A DNA stretch of 64,000 bases from Astropecten irregularis (lineage: Eukaryota; Echinodermata; Asteroidea; Paxillosida; Astropectinidae), in contig OZ020248.1 in assembly GCA_963971285.1 (NCBI GenBank), positions 7,812,001 through 7,876,000 of the forward strand, in the 5' to 3' direction. A program made the translations under genes and the position numbers. Below the pieces are notes generated by a model. That model had not been told where the DNA came from. It was given only the letters and a program-made list of their open reading frames with translations, and ran no database searches. Below are positions 1 through 12,904 of this stretch, piece after piece; the first letter of the stretch is position 1; every line of letters starts with the position of its first letter.

Positions 1-217
1 GTTTTAATGCGGCCTGCTCGGAGGCCTTCACGCATAGCGTGTGGTGCTATACTTGGATTTTCGGCCAAGAACATGACTTTGGAATTTGGCACAGCCCATA
101 TTTCCCTGTAGAGTTCATCTGGGGCTAAATATCGTGGAAGTTTCAAGTCGATTGCATCAGTATTCAGGGAAAAGTTTCCAACTCTAGCGTCAAAAAGTGT
201 CTCATAGTCTAAGTGCA
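1..217 (+). repeat. Reference satellite monomer (first copy)
   Basis: This copy is used as the coordinate frame for the array (position 1 is the G of GTTTTAATG). Recurring diagnostic sites are: position 17-23, CTCGGAG, ATCGGAG or CGGCGGCC context; 28-32, TTCACG, TTCTCG, TTAACG or TTCTCT; 45-55, TGGTGCTATAC or TTGCTTTAC; 64-72, TTCGGCC or TTAGGCC; 107-113, CTGTAGAG or CTCTAGAG; about 119-135, GGGGCTACATG or GGGGATACATG; about 147-158, GTCGATTGCC, GTCGGTTTCC or GTCGATTACC; 170-185, AAATTTCCAACTC, AATTCCCAACTC or TTTCGAACTCGAG; 190-205, AAAAAGTG, AAAAATTG or AAAAAGTCAC. Combinations of these define several monomer families that are reshuffled along the array. This copy carries the left-end marker CCAAGAACATG. 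Confidence 0.95.
11..26 (+). other. Short hairpin within each monomer
   Basis: GGCCT at 11-15 and AGGCC at 22-26 are exact reverse complements separated by a 6-base loop, so each monomer can form a 5-bp GC-rich hairpin. It recurs in most copies. It is altered where the variant reads CGGAGTCC (for example near 26934, 29626 and 41088), and weakened in copies with a GGCGGCC variant, such as near 447 and 23457. The stem is short and may have no function. Confidence 0.5.
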
Positions 218-2361
218 GTTTTAATGCGGCCTGCTCGGAGGCCTTAACGCATAGCTTGTGGTGCTATACTTGGATTTTCGGCCATGAACATGACTTTGGA
301 ATTTGGCACAGCCCATATTTCCCTGTAGAGTTCATCTGGGGATACATGTCTTGCAAGTTTCAAGTCGATTGCATCAGTATTCAGGGAGAAATTTCCAACA
401 CTAGCGTCAAAAAGTCACTCATAGTCTAAGTGCAGTTTTAATGCGGCCTGTTCGGCGGCCTTCTCTCATAGCGTGTGGTGCTACACTTGGATTTTCGGCC
501 ATGAACATGACTTTGTAATTTGGCACAGCCCATATTTCCCTGTAGAGTTCATCTGGGGCTACATGTCGTGCAAGTTTCAAGTCGGTTTCCTCAGTATTCA
601 GGGACAAATGTCCAACTCTAGCGTCAAAAAGTGTCAAACAGTCTAAGTGCAGTTTTAATGCGGCCTGCTCGGAGGCCTTCTCGCATAGCGTGTGGTGCTA
701 TACTTGGATTTTCGGCCATGAACATGACTTTGGAATTTGGCACAGCCCATATTTCCCTCTAGAGTACATCTGGGGCTACATGTCGTGCAATTTTCAAGTC
801 GATTACCTCAGTATTCAGGGAAAAATTTTCAACTCGAGCGTCAAAAAGTGTCTCATAGTCAAAGTGCAGTTTTAATGCGGCCTGCTCGGAGGCCTTCACG
901 CATAGCGTGTGGTGCTATACTTGGATTTTCGGCCAAGAACATGACTTTGGAATTTGGCACAGCCCATATTTCCCTGTAGAGTTCATCTGGGGCTAAATAT
1001 CGTGGAAGTTTCAAGTCGATTGCATCAGTATTCAGGGAAAAATTTCCAACTCTAGCGTCAAAAAGTGTCTCATAGTCTAAGTGCAGTTTTAATGCGGCCT
1101 GCTCGGAGGCCTTAACGCATAGCTTGTGGTGCTATACTTGGATTTTCGGCCATGAACATGACTTTGGAATTTGGCACAGCCCATATTTCCCTGTAGAGTT
1201 CATCTGGGGATACATGTCGTGCAAGTTTCAAGTCGATTGCATCAGTATTCAGGGAGAAATTTCCAACACTAGCGTCAAAAAGTCACTCATAGTCTAAGTG
1301 CAGTTTTAATGCGGCCTGTTCGGCGGCCTTCTCTCATAGCGTGTGGTGCTACACTTGGATTTTCGGCCATGAACATGACTTTGTAATTTGGCACAGCCCA
1401 TATTTCCCTGTAGAGTTCATCTGGGGCTACATGTCGTGCAAGTTTCAAGTCGGTTTCCTCAGTATTCAGGGAAAAATGTCCAACTCTAGCGTCAAAAAGT
1501 GTCAAATAGTCTAAGTGCAGTTTTAATGCGGCCTGCTCGGAGGCCTTCTCGCATAGCGTGTGGTGCTATACTTGGATTTTCGGCCATGAACATGACTTTG
1601 GAATTTGGCACAGCCCATATTTCCCTCTAGAGTACATCTGGGGCTACATGTCGTGCAATTTTCAAGTCGATTACCTCAGTATTCAGGGAAAAATGTTCAA
1701 CTCGAGCGTCAAAAAGTGTCTCATAGTCAAAGTGCAGTTTTAATGCGGCCTGCTCGGAGGCCTTCACGCATAGCGTGTGGTGCTATACTTGGATTTTCGG
1801 CCAAGAACATGACTTTGGAATTTGGCACAGCCCATATTTCCCTGTAGAGTTCATCTGGGGCTAAATATCGTGGAAGTTTCAAGTCGATTGCATCAGTATT
1901 CAGGGAAAAATTTCCAACTCTAGCGTCAAAAAGTGTCTCATAGTCTAAGTGCAGTTTTAATGCGGCCTGCTCGGAGGCCTTAACGCATAGCTTGTGGTGC
2001 TATACTTGGATTTTCGGCCATGAACATGACTTTGGAATTTGGCACAGCCCATATTTCCCTGTAGAGTTCATCTGGGGATACATGTCGTGCAAGTTTCAAG
2101 TCGATTGCCTCAGTATTCAGGGAGAAATTTCCAACTCTAGCGTCAAAAAGTGTCTCATAGTCTAAGTGCAGTTTTAATGCGGCCTGCTCGGAGGCCTTCA
2201 CGCATAGCGTGTGGTGTAATACTTTGATTTTCGGCCATGAATATGACTTTGTAATTTGACACAGCCCATATTTCCCTGTAGAGTTCATCTGGGACTACAT
2301 GTCGTGCAAGTTTCAAGTCGATTGCCTCAGTATTCAGGGAAAAATGTCAAACTCTAGCGTC

Positions 2362-2367
2362 AAAAAA
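2362..2367 (+). other. 1-bp A-run expansion shared by HOR copies
   Basis: The run after GCGTC is six A here instead of the usual five, which shifts the monomer phase by one base. The identical change is at 5618-5623, exactly 3256 bp away. It is seen nowhere else in this part of the array, so it arose once and was copied with the HOR. Confidence 0.9.
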
Positions 2368-3256
2368 GTGTCTCATAGTCTAAGTGCAGTTTTAATGCGG
2401 CCTGCTCGGAGGCCTTCACGCATAGCGTGTGGTGTTATTCTTTGATTTTCGGCCATGAAAATGACTTTGTAATTTGACACAGCCCATATTTCCCTGTAGA
2501 GTTCATCTGGGGCTACATGTCGTGCAAGTTTCAAGTCGGTTTCCTCAGTATTCAGGGAAAAATGTCCAACTCTAGCGTCAAAAAGTGTCAAACAGTCTAA
2601 GTGCAGTTTTAATGCGGCCTGCTCGGAGGCCTTAACGCATAGCTTGTGGTGCTATACTTGGATTTTCGGCCATGAACATGACTTTGGAATTTGGCACAGC
2701 CCATATTTCCCTGTAGAGTTCATCTGGGGATACATGTCGTGCAAGTTTCAAGTCGATTGCATCAGTATTCAGGGAGAAATTTCCAACACTAGCGTCAAAA
2801 AGTCACTCATAGTCTAAGTGCAGTTTTAATGCGGCCTGTTCGGCGGCCTTCTCTCATAGCGTGTGGTGCTACACTTGGATTTTCGGCCATGAACATGACT
2901 TTGTAATTTGGCACAGCCCATATTTCCCTGTAGAGTTCATCTGGGGCTACATGTCGTGCAAGTTTCAAGTCGGTTTCCTCAGTATTCAGGGAAAAATGTC
3001 CAACTCTAGCGTCAAAAAGTGTCAAATAGTCTAAGTGCAGTTTTAATGCGGCCTGCTCGGAGGCCTTCTCGCATAGCGTGTGGTGCTATACTTGGATTTT
3101 CGGCCATGAACATGACTTTGGAATTTGGCACAGCCCATATTTCCCTCTAGAGTACATCTGGGGCTACATGTCGTGCAATTTTCAAGTCGATTACCTCAGT
3201 ATTCAGGGAAAAATTTTCAACTCGAGCGTCAAAAAGTGTCTCATAGTCAAAGTGCA

Positions 3257-6200
3257 GTTTTAATGCGGCCTGCTCGGAGGCCTTCACGCATAGCGTGTGG
3301 TGCTATACTTGGATTTTCGGCCAAGAACATGACTTTGGAATTTGGCACAGCCCATATTTCCCTGTAGAGTTCATCTGGGGCTAAATATCGTGGAAGTTTC
3401 AAGTCGATTGCATCAGTATTCAGGGAAAAATTTCCAACTCTAGCGTCAAAAAGTGTCTCATAGTCTAAGTGCAGTTTTAATGCGGCCTGCTCGGAGGCCT
3501 TAACGCATAGCTTGTGGTGCTATACTTGGATTTTCGGCCATGAACATGACTTTGGAATTTGGCACAGCCCATATTTCCCTGTAGAGTTCATCTGGGGATA
3601 CATGTCTTGCAAGTTTCAAGTCGATTGCATCAGTATTCAGGGAGAAATTTCCAACACTAGCGTCAAAAAGTCACTCATAGTCTAAGTGCAGTTTTAATGC
3701 GGCCTGTTCGGCGGCCTTCTCTCATAGCGTGTGGTGCTACACTTGGATTTTCGGCCATGAACATGACTTTGTAATTTGGCACAGCCCATATTTCCCTGTA
3801 GAGTTCATCTGGGGCTACATGTCGTGCAAGTTTCAAGTCGGTTTCCTCAGTATTCAGGGACAAATGTCCAACTCTAGCGTCAAAAAGTGTCAAACAGTCT
3901 AAGTGCAGTTTTAATGCGGCCTGCTCGGAGGCCTTCTCGCATAGCGTGTGGTGCTATACTTGGATTTTCGGCCATGAACATGACTTTGGAATTTGGCACA
4001 GCCCATATTTCCCTCTAGAGTACATCTGGGGCTACATGTCGTGCAATTTTCAAGTCGATTACCTCAGTATTCAGGGAAAAATTTTCAACTCGAGCGTCAA
4101 AAAGTGTCTCATAGTCAAAGTGCAGTTTTAATGCGGCCTGCTCGGAGGCCTTCACGCATAGCGTGTGGTGCTATACTTGGATTTTCGGCCAAGAACATGA
4201 CTTTGGAATTTGGCACAGCCCATATTTCCCTGTAGAGTTCATCTGGGGCTAAATATCGTGGAAGTTTCAAGTCGATTGCATCAGTATTCAGGGAAAAATT
4301 TCCAACTCTAGCGTCAAAAAGTGTCTCATAGTCTAAGTGCAGTTTTAATGCGGCCTGCTCGGAGGCCTTAACGCATAGCTTGTGGTGCTATACTTGGATT
4401 TTCGGCCATGAACATGACTTTGGAATTTGGCACAGCCCATATTTCCCTGTAGAGTTCATCTGGGGATACATGTCGTGCAAGTTTCAAGTCGATTGCATCA
4501 GTATTCAGGGAGAAATTTCCAACACTAGCGTCAAAAAGTCACTCATAGTCTAAGTGCAGTTTTAATGCGGCCTGTTCGGCGGCCTTCTCTCATAGCGTGT
4601 GGTGCTACACTTGGATTTTCGGCCATGAACATGACTTTGTAATTTGGCACAGCCCATATTTCCCTGTAGAGTTCATCTGGGGCTACATGTCGTGCAAGTT
4701 TCAAGTCGGTTTCCTCAGTATTCAGGGAAAAATGTCCAACTCTAGCGTCAAAAAGTGTCAAATAGTCTAAGTGCAGTTTTAATGCGGCCTGCTCGGAGGC
4801 CTTCTCGCATAGCGTGTGGTGCTATACTTGGATTTTCGGCCATGAACATGACTTTGGAATTTGGCACAGCCCATATTTCCCTCTAGAGTACATCTGGGGC
4901 TACATGTCGTGCAATTTTCAAGTCGATTACCTCAGTATTCAGGGAAAAATGTTCAACTCGAGCGTCAAAAAGTGTCTCATAGTCAAAGTGCAGTTTTAAT
5001 GCGGCCTGCTCGGAGGCCTTCACGCATAGCGTGTGGTGCTATACTTGGATTTTCGGCCAAGAACATGACTTTGGAATTTGGCACAGCCCATATTTCCCTG
5101 TAGAGTTCATCTGGGGCTAAATATCGTGGAAGTTTCAAGTCGATTGCATCAGTATTCAGGGAAAAATTTCCAACTCTAGCGTCAAAAAGTGTCTCATAGT
5201 CTAAGTGCAGTTTTAATGCGGCCTGCTCGGAGGCCTTAACGCATAGCTTGTGGTGCTATACTTGGATTTTCGGCCATGAACATGACTTTGGAATTTGGCA
5301 CAGCCCATATTTCCCTGTAGAGTTCATCTGGGGATACATGTCGTGCAAGTTTCAAGTCGATTGCCTCAGTATTCAGGGAGAAATTTCCAACTCTAGCGTC
5401 AAAAAGTGTCTCATAGTCTAAGTGCAGTTTTAATGCGGCCTGCTCGGAGGCCTTCACGCATAGCGTGTGGTGTAATACTTTGATTTTCGGCCATGAATAT
5501 GACTTTGTAATTTGACACAGCCCATATTTCCCTGTAGAGTTCATCTGGGACTACATGTCGTGCAAGTTTCAAGTCGATTGCCTCAGTATTCAGGGAAAAA
5601 TGTCAAACTCTAGCGTCAAAAAAGTGTCTCATAGTCTAAGTGCAGTTTTAATGCGGCCTGCTCGGAGGCCTTCACGCATAGCGTGTGGTGTTATTCTTTG
5701 ATTTTCGGCCATGAAAATGACTTTGTAATTTGACACAGCCCATATTTCCCTGTAGAGTTCATCTGGGGCTACATGTCGTGCAAGTTTCAAGTCGGTTTCC
5801 TCAGTATTCAGGGAAAAATGTCCAACTCTAGCGTCAAAAAGTGTCAAACAGTCTAAGTGCAGTTTTAATGCGGCCTGCTCGGAGGCCTTAACGCATAGCT
5901 TGTGGTGCTATACTTGGATTTTCGGCCATGAACATGACTTTGGAATTTGGCACAGCCCATATTTCCCTGTAGAGTTCATCTGGGGATACATGTCGTGCAA
6001 GTTTCAAGTCGATTGCATCAGTATTCAGGGAGAAATTTCCAACACTAGCGTCAAAAAGTCACTCATAGTCTAAGTGCAGTTTTAATGCGGCCTGTTCGGC
6101 GGCCTTCTCTCATAGCGTGTGGTGCTACACTTGGATTTTCGGCCATGAACATGACTTTGTAATTTGGCACAGCCCATATTTCCCTGTAGAGTTCATCTGG

Positions 6201-6512
6201 GGCTACATGTCGTGCAAGTTTCAAGTCGGTTTCCTCAGTATTCAGGGAAAAATGTCCAACTCTAGCGTCAAAAAGTGTCAAATAGTCTAAGTGCAGTTTT
6301 AATGCGGCCTGCTCGGAGGCCTTCTCGCATAGCGTGTGGTGCTATACTTGGATTTTCGGCCATGAACATGACTTTGGAATTTGGCACAGCCCATATTTCC
6401 CTCTAGAGTACATCTGGGGCTACATGTCGTGCAATTTTCAAGTCGATTACCTCAGTATTCAGGGAAAAATTTTCAACTCGAGCGTCAAAAAGTGTCTCAT
6501 AGTCAAAGTGCA
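3257..6512 (+). repeat. 3256-bp HOR (15 monomers), copy 2
   Basis: Near-identical second copy of 1-3256 at a constant offset of 3256 bp. A third copy begins at 6513, where the CCAAGAACATG monomer recurs, but it diverges near 6855, where CTACATGTCGTGAAGG replaces GATACATGTCGTGCAAG. That point is the right edge of this homogenised block. Confidence 0.9.
5618..5623 (+). other. 1-bp A-run expansion, second HOR copy
   Basis: Six A after GCGTC, the counterpart of 2362-2367 at a 3256-bp offset. Confidence 0.9.
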
Positions 6513-7581
6513 GTTTTAATGCGGCCTGCTCGGAGGCCTTCACGCATAGCGTGTGGTGCTATACTTGGATTTTCGGCCAAGAACATGACTTTGGAATTTG
6601 GCACAGCCCATATTTCCCTGTAGAGTTCATCTGGGGCTAAATATCGTGGAAGTTTCAAGTCGATTGCATCAGTATTCAGGGAAAAATTTCCAACTCTAGC
6701 GTCAAAAAGTGTCTCATAGTCTAAGTGCAGTTTTAATGCGGCCTGCTCGGAGGCCTTAACGCATAGCTTGTGGTGCTATACTTGGATTTTCGGCCATGAA
6801 CATGACTTTGGAATTTGGCACAGCCCATATTTCCCTGTAGAGTTCATCTGGGGCTACATGTCGTGAAGGTTTCAAGTCGATTGCCTCAGTATTCAGGGAG
6901 AAATTTCCAACTCTAGTGTCAAAAATTGTCTCATAGTCTAAGTGCAGTTTTAATGCGGCCTGCTCGGAGGCCTTAACGCATAGCTTGTGGTGCTATACTT
7001 GGATTTTCGGCCATGAACATGACTTTGGAATTTGGCACAGCCCATATTTCCCTGTAGAGTTCATCTGGGGCTACATGTCGTGCAGGTTTCAAGTCGATTG
7101 CCTCAGTATTCAGGGAGAAATTTCCAACTCTAGTGTCAAAAATGGTCTCATAGTCTAAGTACAGTTTTAATGCGGCCTGCTCGGAGGCCTTCACGCATAG
7201 CGTGTGGTGCTATACTTGGATTTTCGGCCATGAACATGACTTTGGAATTTGGCACAGCCCATATTTCCCTGTAGAGTTCATCTGGGGATACATGTCGTGC
7301 AAGTTTCAAGTCGATTGCCTCAGTATTCAGGGAGAAATTTCCAACTCTAGCGTCAAAAAGTGTCTCATAGTCTAAGTGCAGTTTTAATGCGGCCTGCTCG
7401 GAGGCCTTCACGCATAGCGTGTGGTGTAATACTTTGATTTTCGGCCATGAATATGACTTTGTAATTTGACACAGCCCATATTTCCCTGTAGAGTTCATCT
7501 GGGGCTACATGTCGTGCAATTTTCAAGTCGGTTTCCTCAGTATTCAGGGAGCAATTTCCAACTCTAGAGTCAAAAATTGTC
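6513..7581 (+). repeat. Satellite transition zone between HOR blocks
   Basis: The first 340 bases or so continue the left-hand HOR. After about 6855 the monomers change type. Two neighbouring monomers, starting 6730 and 6947, are close copies of each other (both carry GGTTTCAAGTCGATTGCC and CTCTAGTGTCAAAAAT), after which mixed types lead into the next HOR. Nothing other than satellite is present. Confidence 0.8.
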
Positions 7582-9751
7582 TCATAGTCTAAGTACAGTT
7601 TTAATGCGGCCTGCTCGGAGGCCTTCACGCATAGCGTGTGGTGCTATACTTGGATTTTCGGCCATGAACATGACTTTGGAATTTGGCATAGCCCATATCT
7701 CCCTGTAGAGTTCATCTGGGGCTACATGTCGTGCAAGTTTCAAGTCGGTTTCCTCAGTATTCAGGGAGAAATTCCCAACTCTAGCGTCAAAAAGTGTCTC
7801 ATAGTCTAAGTGCAGTTTTAATGCGGCCTGCTCGGCGGCCTTCTCTCATAGCGTGTGGTGCTATACTTGGATTTTCGGCCATGAACATGACTTTGTAATT
7901 TGGCACAGCCCATATTTCCCTGTAGAGTTCATCTGGGGCTACATGTCGTGCAATTTTCAAGTCGATTGCCTCAGTATTCAGGGAAAAATGTCAAACTCTA
8001 GCGTCAAAAAGTGTCTCATAGTCTAAGTGCAGTTTTAATGCGGCCTGCTCGGAGGCCTTCACGCATAGCGTGTGGTGTTATACTTTGATTTTCGGCCATG
8101 AAAATGACTTTGTAATTTGACACAGCCCATATTTCCCTGTAGAGTTCATCTGGGGCTACATGTCGTGAGAGTTTCAAGTCGGTTTCCTCAGTATTCAGGG
8201 AAAAATGTCCAACTCTAGCGTCAAAAAGTATCAAATAGTCTAAGTGCAGTTTTAATGCGGCCTGCTCGGAGGCCTTCTCGCATAGCGTGTGGTGCTATAC
8301 TTGGATTTTAGGCCATGAACATGACTTTGGAATTTGGCACAGCCCATATTTCCCTGTAGAGTACATCTGGGGCTACATGTCTTGCAATTTTCAAGTCGAT
8401 AACCACAGTGTTCAGGGAAAAATTTTCAACTCGAGCGTCAAAAAGTGTCTCATAGTCAAAGTGCAGTTTTAATGCGGCCTGCTCGGAGGCCTTCACGCAT
8501 AGCGTGTGGTGCTATACTTGGATTTTCGGCCATGAACATGACTTTGGAATTTGGCACAGCCCATATCTCCCTGTAGAGTTCATCTGGGGCTACATGTCGT
8601 GCAAGTTTCAAGTCGATTGCCTCAGTATTCATGGAGAAATTTCCAACTCTAGAGTCAAAAATTGTCTCATAGTCTAAGTACAGTTTTAATGCGGCCTGCT
8701 CGAAGGCCTTCACGCATAGCGTGTGGTGCTATACTTGGATTTTCGGCCATGAACATGACTTTGGAATTTGGCACAGCCCATATCTCCCTGTAGAGTTCAT
8801 CTGGGGCTACATGTCGTGCAAGTTTCAAGTCGGTTTCCTCAGTATTCGGGGAGAAATTCCCAACTCTAGCGTCAAAAAGTGTCTCATAGTCTAAGTGCAG
8901 TTTTAATGCGGCCTGATCGGAGGCCTTCTCGCATAGCGTGTGTTGCTTTACTTGGATTTTAGGCCATGAACATGACTTTGGAATTTGGCACAGCCCATAT
9001 TTCCCTCTAGAGTACATCTGGGGCTACATGTCGTGCAAGTTTCAAGTCGATTACCTCAGTATTCAGGGACAAATTTCGAACTCGAGCGTCAAAAAGTGTC
9101 TCATAGTCAAAGTGCAGTTTTAATGCGGCCTGCTCGGAGGCCTTCACGCATAGCGTGTGGTGCTATACTTGGATTTTCGGCCATGAACATGACTTTGTAA
9201 TTTGGCACAGCCCATATTTCCCTTTAGAGTTCATCTGGGGCTACATGTCGTGCAAGTTTCAAGTCGGTTTCCTCAGTATTCAGGGAGAAATTTCCAACTC
9301 TAGCGTCAAAAAGTGTCTCATAGTCTAAGTGCAGTTTTAATGCGGCCTGATCGGAGGCCTTCTCGCATAGCGTGTGTTGCTTTACTTGGATTTTCGGCCA
9401 TGAACATGACTTTGGAATTTGGCACAGCCCATATTTCCCTCTAGAGTACATCTGGGGCTACATGTCGTGCAAGTTTCAAGTCGATTACCTCAGTATTCAG
9501 GGAGAAATTTCCAACTCTAGTGTCAAAAATTGTCTCATAGTCTAAGCACAGTTTTTATGCGGCCTGCTCGGAGGCCTTCACGCATAGCGTGTGGTGCTAT
9601 ACTTGGATTTTCGGCCATGAACATGACTTTGGAATTTGGCACAGCCCATATTTCCCTGTAGAGTTCATCTGGGGATACATGTCGTGCAAGTTTCAAGTCG
9701 ATTGCCTCAGTATTCAGGGAGAAATTTCCAACTCTATCGTCAAAAAGTGTC
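7582..9751 (+). repeat. 2170-bp HOR (10 monomers), copy 1
   Basis: Sequence from about 7582 matches sequence from about 9752 at a constant 2170-bp offset, as far as about 9198/11368. Private shared markers are TTTGGCATAGCC (7682 and 9852), GTCGTGAGAGTTTC (8162 and 10332), AAAGTATCAAATAG (8223 and 10393) and the unusual GATAACCACAGTGTTC (8398 and 10568). Differences include CTCTAGAGTAC against CTCTAGATTAC (near 9008 and 11178) and GGTTTCC against CCGTTTCC (near 8832 and 11001). Boundaries are accurate to tens of bases. The first TTGCTTTACTTGG-type monomer of the window lies here, near 8938. Confidence 0.85.
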
Positions 9752-11368
9752 TCATAGTCTAAGTACAGTTTTAATGCGGCCTGCTCGGAGGCCTTCACGC
9801 ATAGCGTGTGGTGCTATACTTGGATTTTCGGCCATGAACATGACTTTGGAATTTGGCATAGCCCATATCTCCCTGTAGAGTTCATCTGGGGCTACATGTC
9901 GTGCAAGTTTCAAGTCGGTTTCCTCAGTATTCAGGGAGAAATTCCCAACTCTAGCGTCAAAAAGTGTCTCATAGTCTAAGTGCAGTTTTAATGCGGCCTG
10001 CTCGGCGGCCTTCTCTCATAGCGTGTGGTGCTATACTTGGATTTTCGGCCATGAACATGACTTTGTAATTTGGCACAGCCCATATTTCCCTGTAGAGTTC
10101 ATCTGGGGCTACATGTCGTGCAAGTTTCAAGTCGATTGCCTCAGTATTCAGGGAAAAATGTCAAACTCTAGCGTCAAAAAGTGTCTCATAGTCTAAGTGC
10201 AGTTTTAATGCGGCCTGCTCGGAGGCCTTCACGCATAGCGTGTGGTGTTATACTTTGATTTTCGGCCATGAAAATGACTTTGTAATTTGACACAGCCCAT
10301 ATTTCCCTGTAGAGTTCATCTGGGGCTACATGTCGTGAGAGTTTCAAGTCGGTTTCCTCAGTATTCAGGGAAAAATGTCCAACTCTAGCGTCAAAAAGTA
10401 TCAAATAGTCTAAGTGCAGTTTTAATGCGGCCTGCTCGGAGGCCTTCTCGCATAGCGTGTGGTGCTATACTTGGATTTTAGGCCATGAACATGACTTTGG
10501 AATTTGGCACAGCCCATATTTCCCTGTAGAGTACATCTGGGGCTACATGTCTTGCAATTTTCAAGTCGATAACCACAGTGTTCAGGGAAAAATTTTCAAC
10601 TCGAGCGTCAAAAAGTGTCTCATAGTCAAAGTGCAGTTTTAATGCGGCCTGCTCGGAGGCCTTCACGCATAGCGTGTGGTGCTATACTTGGATTTTCGGC
10701 CATGAACATGACTTTGGAATTTGGCACAGCCCATATCTCCCTGTAGAGTTCATCTGGGGCTACATGTCGTGCAAGTTTCAAGTCGATTGCCTCAGTATTC
10801 ATGGAGAAATTTCCAACTCTAGAGTCAAAAATTGTCTCATAGTCTAAGTACAGTTTTAATGCGGCCTGCTCGAAGGCCTTCACGCATAGCGTGTGGTGCT
10901 ATACTTGGATTTTCGGCCATGAACATGACTTTGGAATTTGGCACAGCCCATATCTCCCTGTAGAGTTCATCTGGGGCTACATGTCGTGCAAGTTTCAAGT
11001 CCGTTTCCTCAGTATTCAGGGAGAAATTCCCAACTCTAGCGTCAAAAAGTGTCTCATAGTCTAAGTGCAGTTTTAATGCGGCCTGATCGGAGGCCTTCTC
11101 GCATAGCGTGTGTTGCTTTACTTGGATTTTAGGCCATGAACATGACTTTGGAATTTGGCACAGCCCATATTTCCCTCTAGATTACATCTGGGGCTACATG
11201 TCGTGCAAGTTTCAAGTCGATTACCTCAGTATTCAGGGAAAAATTTCGAACTCGAGCGTCAAAAAGTGTCTCATAGTCAAAGTGCAGTTTTAATGCGGCC
11301 TGCTCGGAGGCCTTCACGCATAGCGTGTGGTGCTATACTTGGATTTTCGGCCATGAACATGACTTTGG
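9752..11368 (+). repeat. 2170-bp HOR, copy 2 (partial)
   Basis: Second copy of the 10-monomer unit. It ends where the match to copy 1 breaks at GACTTTGTAA against GACTTTGGAA (9193 against 11363). The GATAACCACAGTGTTC marker of this unit occurs again near 13823 and 16210, so the same ancestral segment also seeds the next HOR family. Confidence 0.82.
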
Positions 11369-12025
11369 AATTTGGCACAGCCCATATCTCCCTGTAGAGT
11401 TCATCTGGGGCTACATGTCGTGCAAGTTTCAAGTCGATTGCCTCAGTATTCATGGAGAAATTTCCAACTCTAGAGTCAAAAATTGTCTCATAGTCTAAGT
11501 ACAGTTTTAATGCGGCCTGCTCGAAGGCCTTCACGCATAGCGTGTGGTGCTATACTTGGATTTTCGGCCATGAACATGACTTTGGAATTTGGCACAGCCC
11601 ATATCTCCCTGTAGAGTTCATCTGGGGCTACATGTCGTGCAAGTTTCAAGTCGGTTTCCTCAGTATTCGGGGAGAAATTCCCAACTCTAGCGTCAAAAAG
11701 TGTCTGATAGTCTAAGTGCAGTTTTAATGCGGCCTGATCGGAGGCCTTCTCGCATAGCGTGTGTTGCTTTACTTGGATTTTAGGCCATGAACATGACTTT
11801 GGAATTTGGCACAGCCCATATTTCCCTCTAGAGTACATCTGGGGCTACATGTCTTGCAAGTTTCAAGTCGATTACCTCAGTATTCAGGGACAAATTTCGA
11901 ACTCGAGCGTCAAAAAGTGTCTCATAGTCAAAGTGCAGTTTTAATGCGGCCTGCTCGGAGGCCTTCACGCATAGCGTGTGGTGCTATACTTGGATTTTCG
12001 GCCATGAACATGACTTTGGAATTTG
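10588..12025 (+). repeat. 651-bp trimer duplication
   Basis: Sequence from about 10588 recurs at a 651-bp offset up to about 12025. The monomers marked by TTCATGGAGAAATTTCC and GCTCGAAGGCC appear at 10797/10869 and again at 11448/11520, each followed by a TTGCTTTACTTGG monomer (11112 and 11763). This duplication is superimposed on the 2170-bp unit and is younger than it. Edges are approximate. Confidence 0.78.
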
Positions 12026-12904
12026 GCACAGCCCATATTTCCCTGTAGAGTTCATCTGGGGCTACATGTCGTGCAGGTTTCAAGTCGGTTGCCTCAGTAT
12101 TCAGGGAGAAATTTCCAACTCTAGTGTCAAAAATTGTCTCATAGTCTAAGTACAGTTTTAATGCGGCCTGCTCGGAGGCCTTCACGCATAGCGTGTGGTG
12201 CTATATTTGGATTTTCGGCCATGAACATGACTTTGGAATTTGGCACAGCCCATATTTCCCTGTAGAGTTCATCTGGGGCTACATGTCGTGCAAGTTTCAA
12301 GTCGGTTTCCTCAGTATTCAGGGAGAAATTTCCAACTCTAGCGTCAAAAAGTGTCTCATAGTCTAAGTGCAGTTTTAATGCGGCCTGATCGGAGGCCTTC
12401 TCGCATAGCGTGTGTTGCTTTACTTGGATTTTCGGCCATGAACATGACTTTGGAATTTGGCACAGCCCATATTTCCCTCTAGAGTACATCTGGGGCTACA
12501 TGTCGTGCAAGTTTCAAGTCGATTACCTCAGTATTCAGGGAGAAATTTCCAACTCTAGTGTCAAAAATTGTCTCATAGTCTAAGCACAGTTTTAATGCGG
12601 CCTGCTCGGAGGCCTTCACGCATAGCGTGTGGTGCTATACTTGGATTTTCGGCCATGAACATGACTTTGGAATTTGGCACAGCCCATATTTCCCTGTAGA
12701 GTTCATCTGGGGATACATGTCGTGCAAGTTTCAAGTCGATTGCCTCAGTATTCAGGGAGAAATTTCCAACTCTAGCGTCAAAAAGTGTCTCATAGTCTAA
12801 GTGCAGTTTTAATGCGGCCTGCTCGGAGGCCTTCATGCATAGCGTGTGGTGTAATACTTTGATTTTCGGCCATGAATATGACTTTGTAATTTGACACAGC
12901 CCAT

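Larger units (their letters stand above)
1..1736 (+). repeat. 868-bp four-monomer HOR, two copies
   Basis: Monomers at 1, 218, 435 and 652 recur in the same order at 869, 1086, 1303 and 1520. The third monomer of each set carries the CTGTTCGGCGGCC and TTCTCTCATAG markers, and the fourth carries CTCTAGAGTACAT and AGTCAAAGTG. Differences between the copies are few, for example TGTCTTGC near 346 against TGTCGTGC near 1214, and GGGACAAATG near 602 against GGGAAAAATG near 1470. The same pair of 868-bp sets is present again from 3257 to 4992. Confidence 0.85.
1..3256 (+). repeat. 3256-bp HOR (15 monomers), copy 1
   Basis: The interval is repeated directly at 3257-6512 with very few differences; one is position 174, where a G replaces the A found at 3430. 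Rare private changes shared by both copies include the GGGACAAATG run (602 and 3858), TGTCTTGCAAG (346 and 3602) and a 1-bp insertion in an A-run. It contains two 868-bp sets plus seven further monomers. The unit length is 15 x 217 + 1, the extra base being that A-run insertion. Confidence 0.9.
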
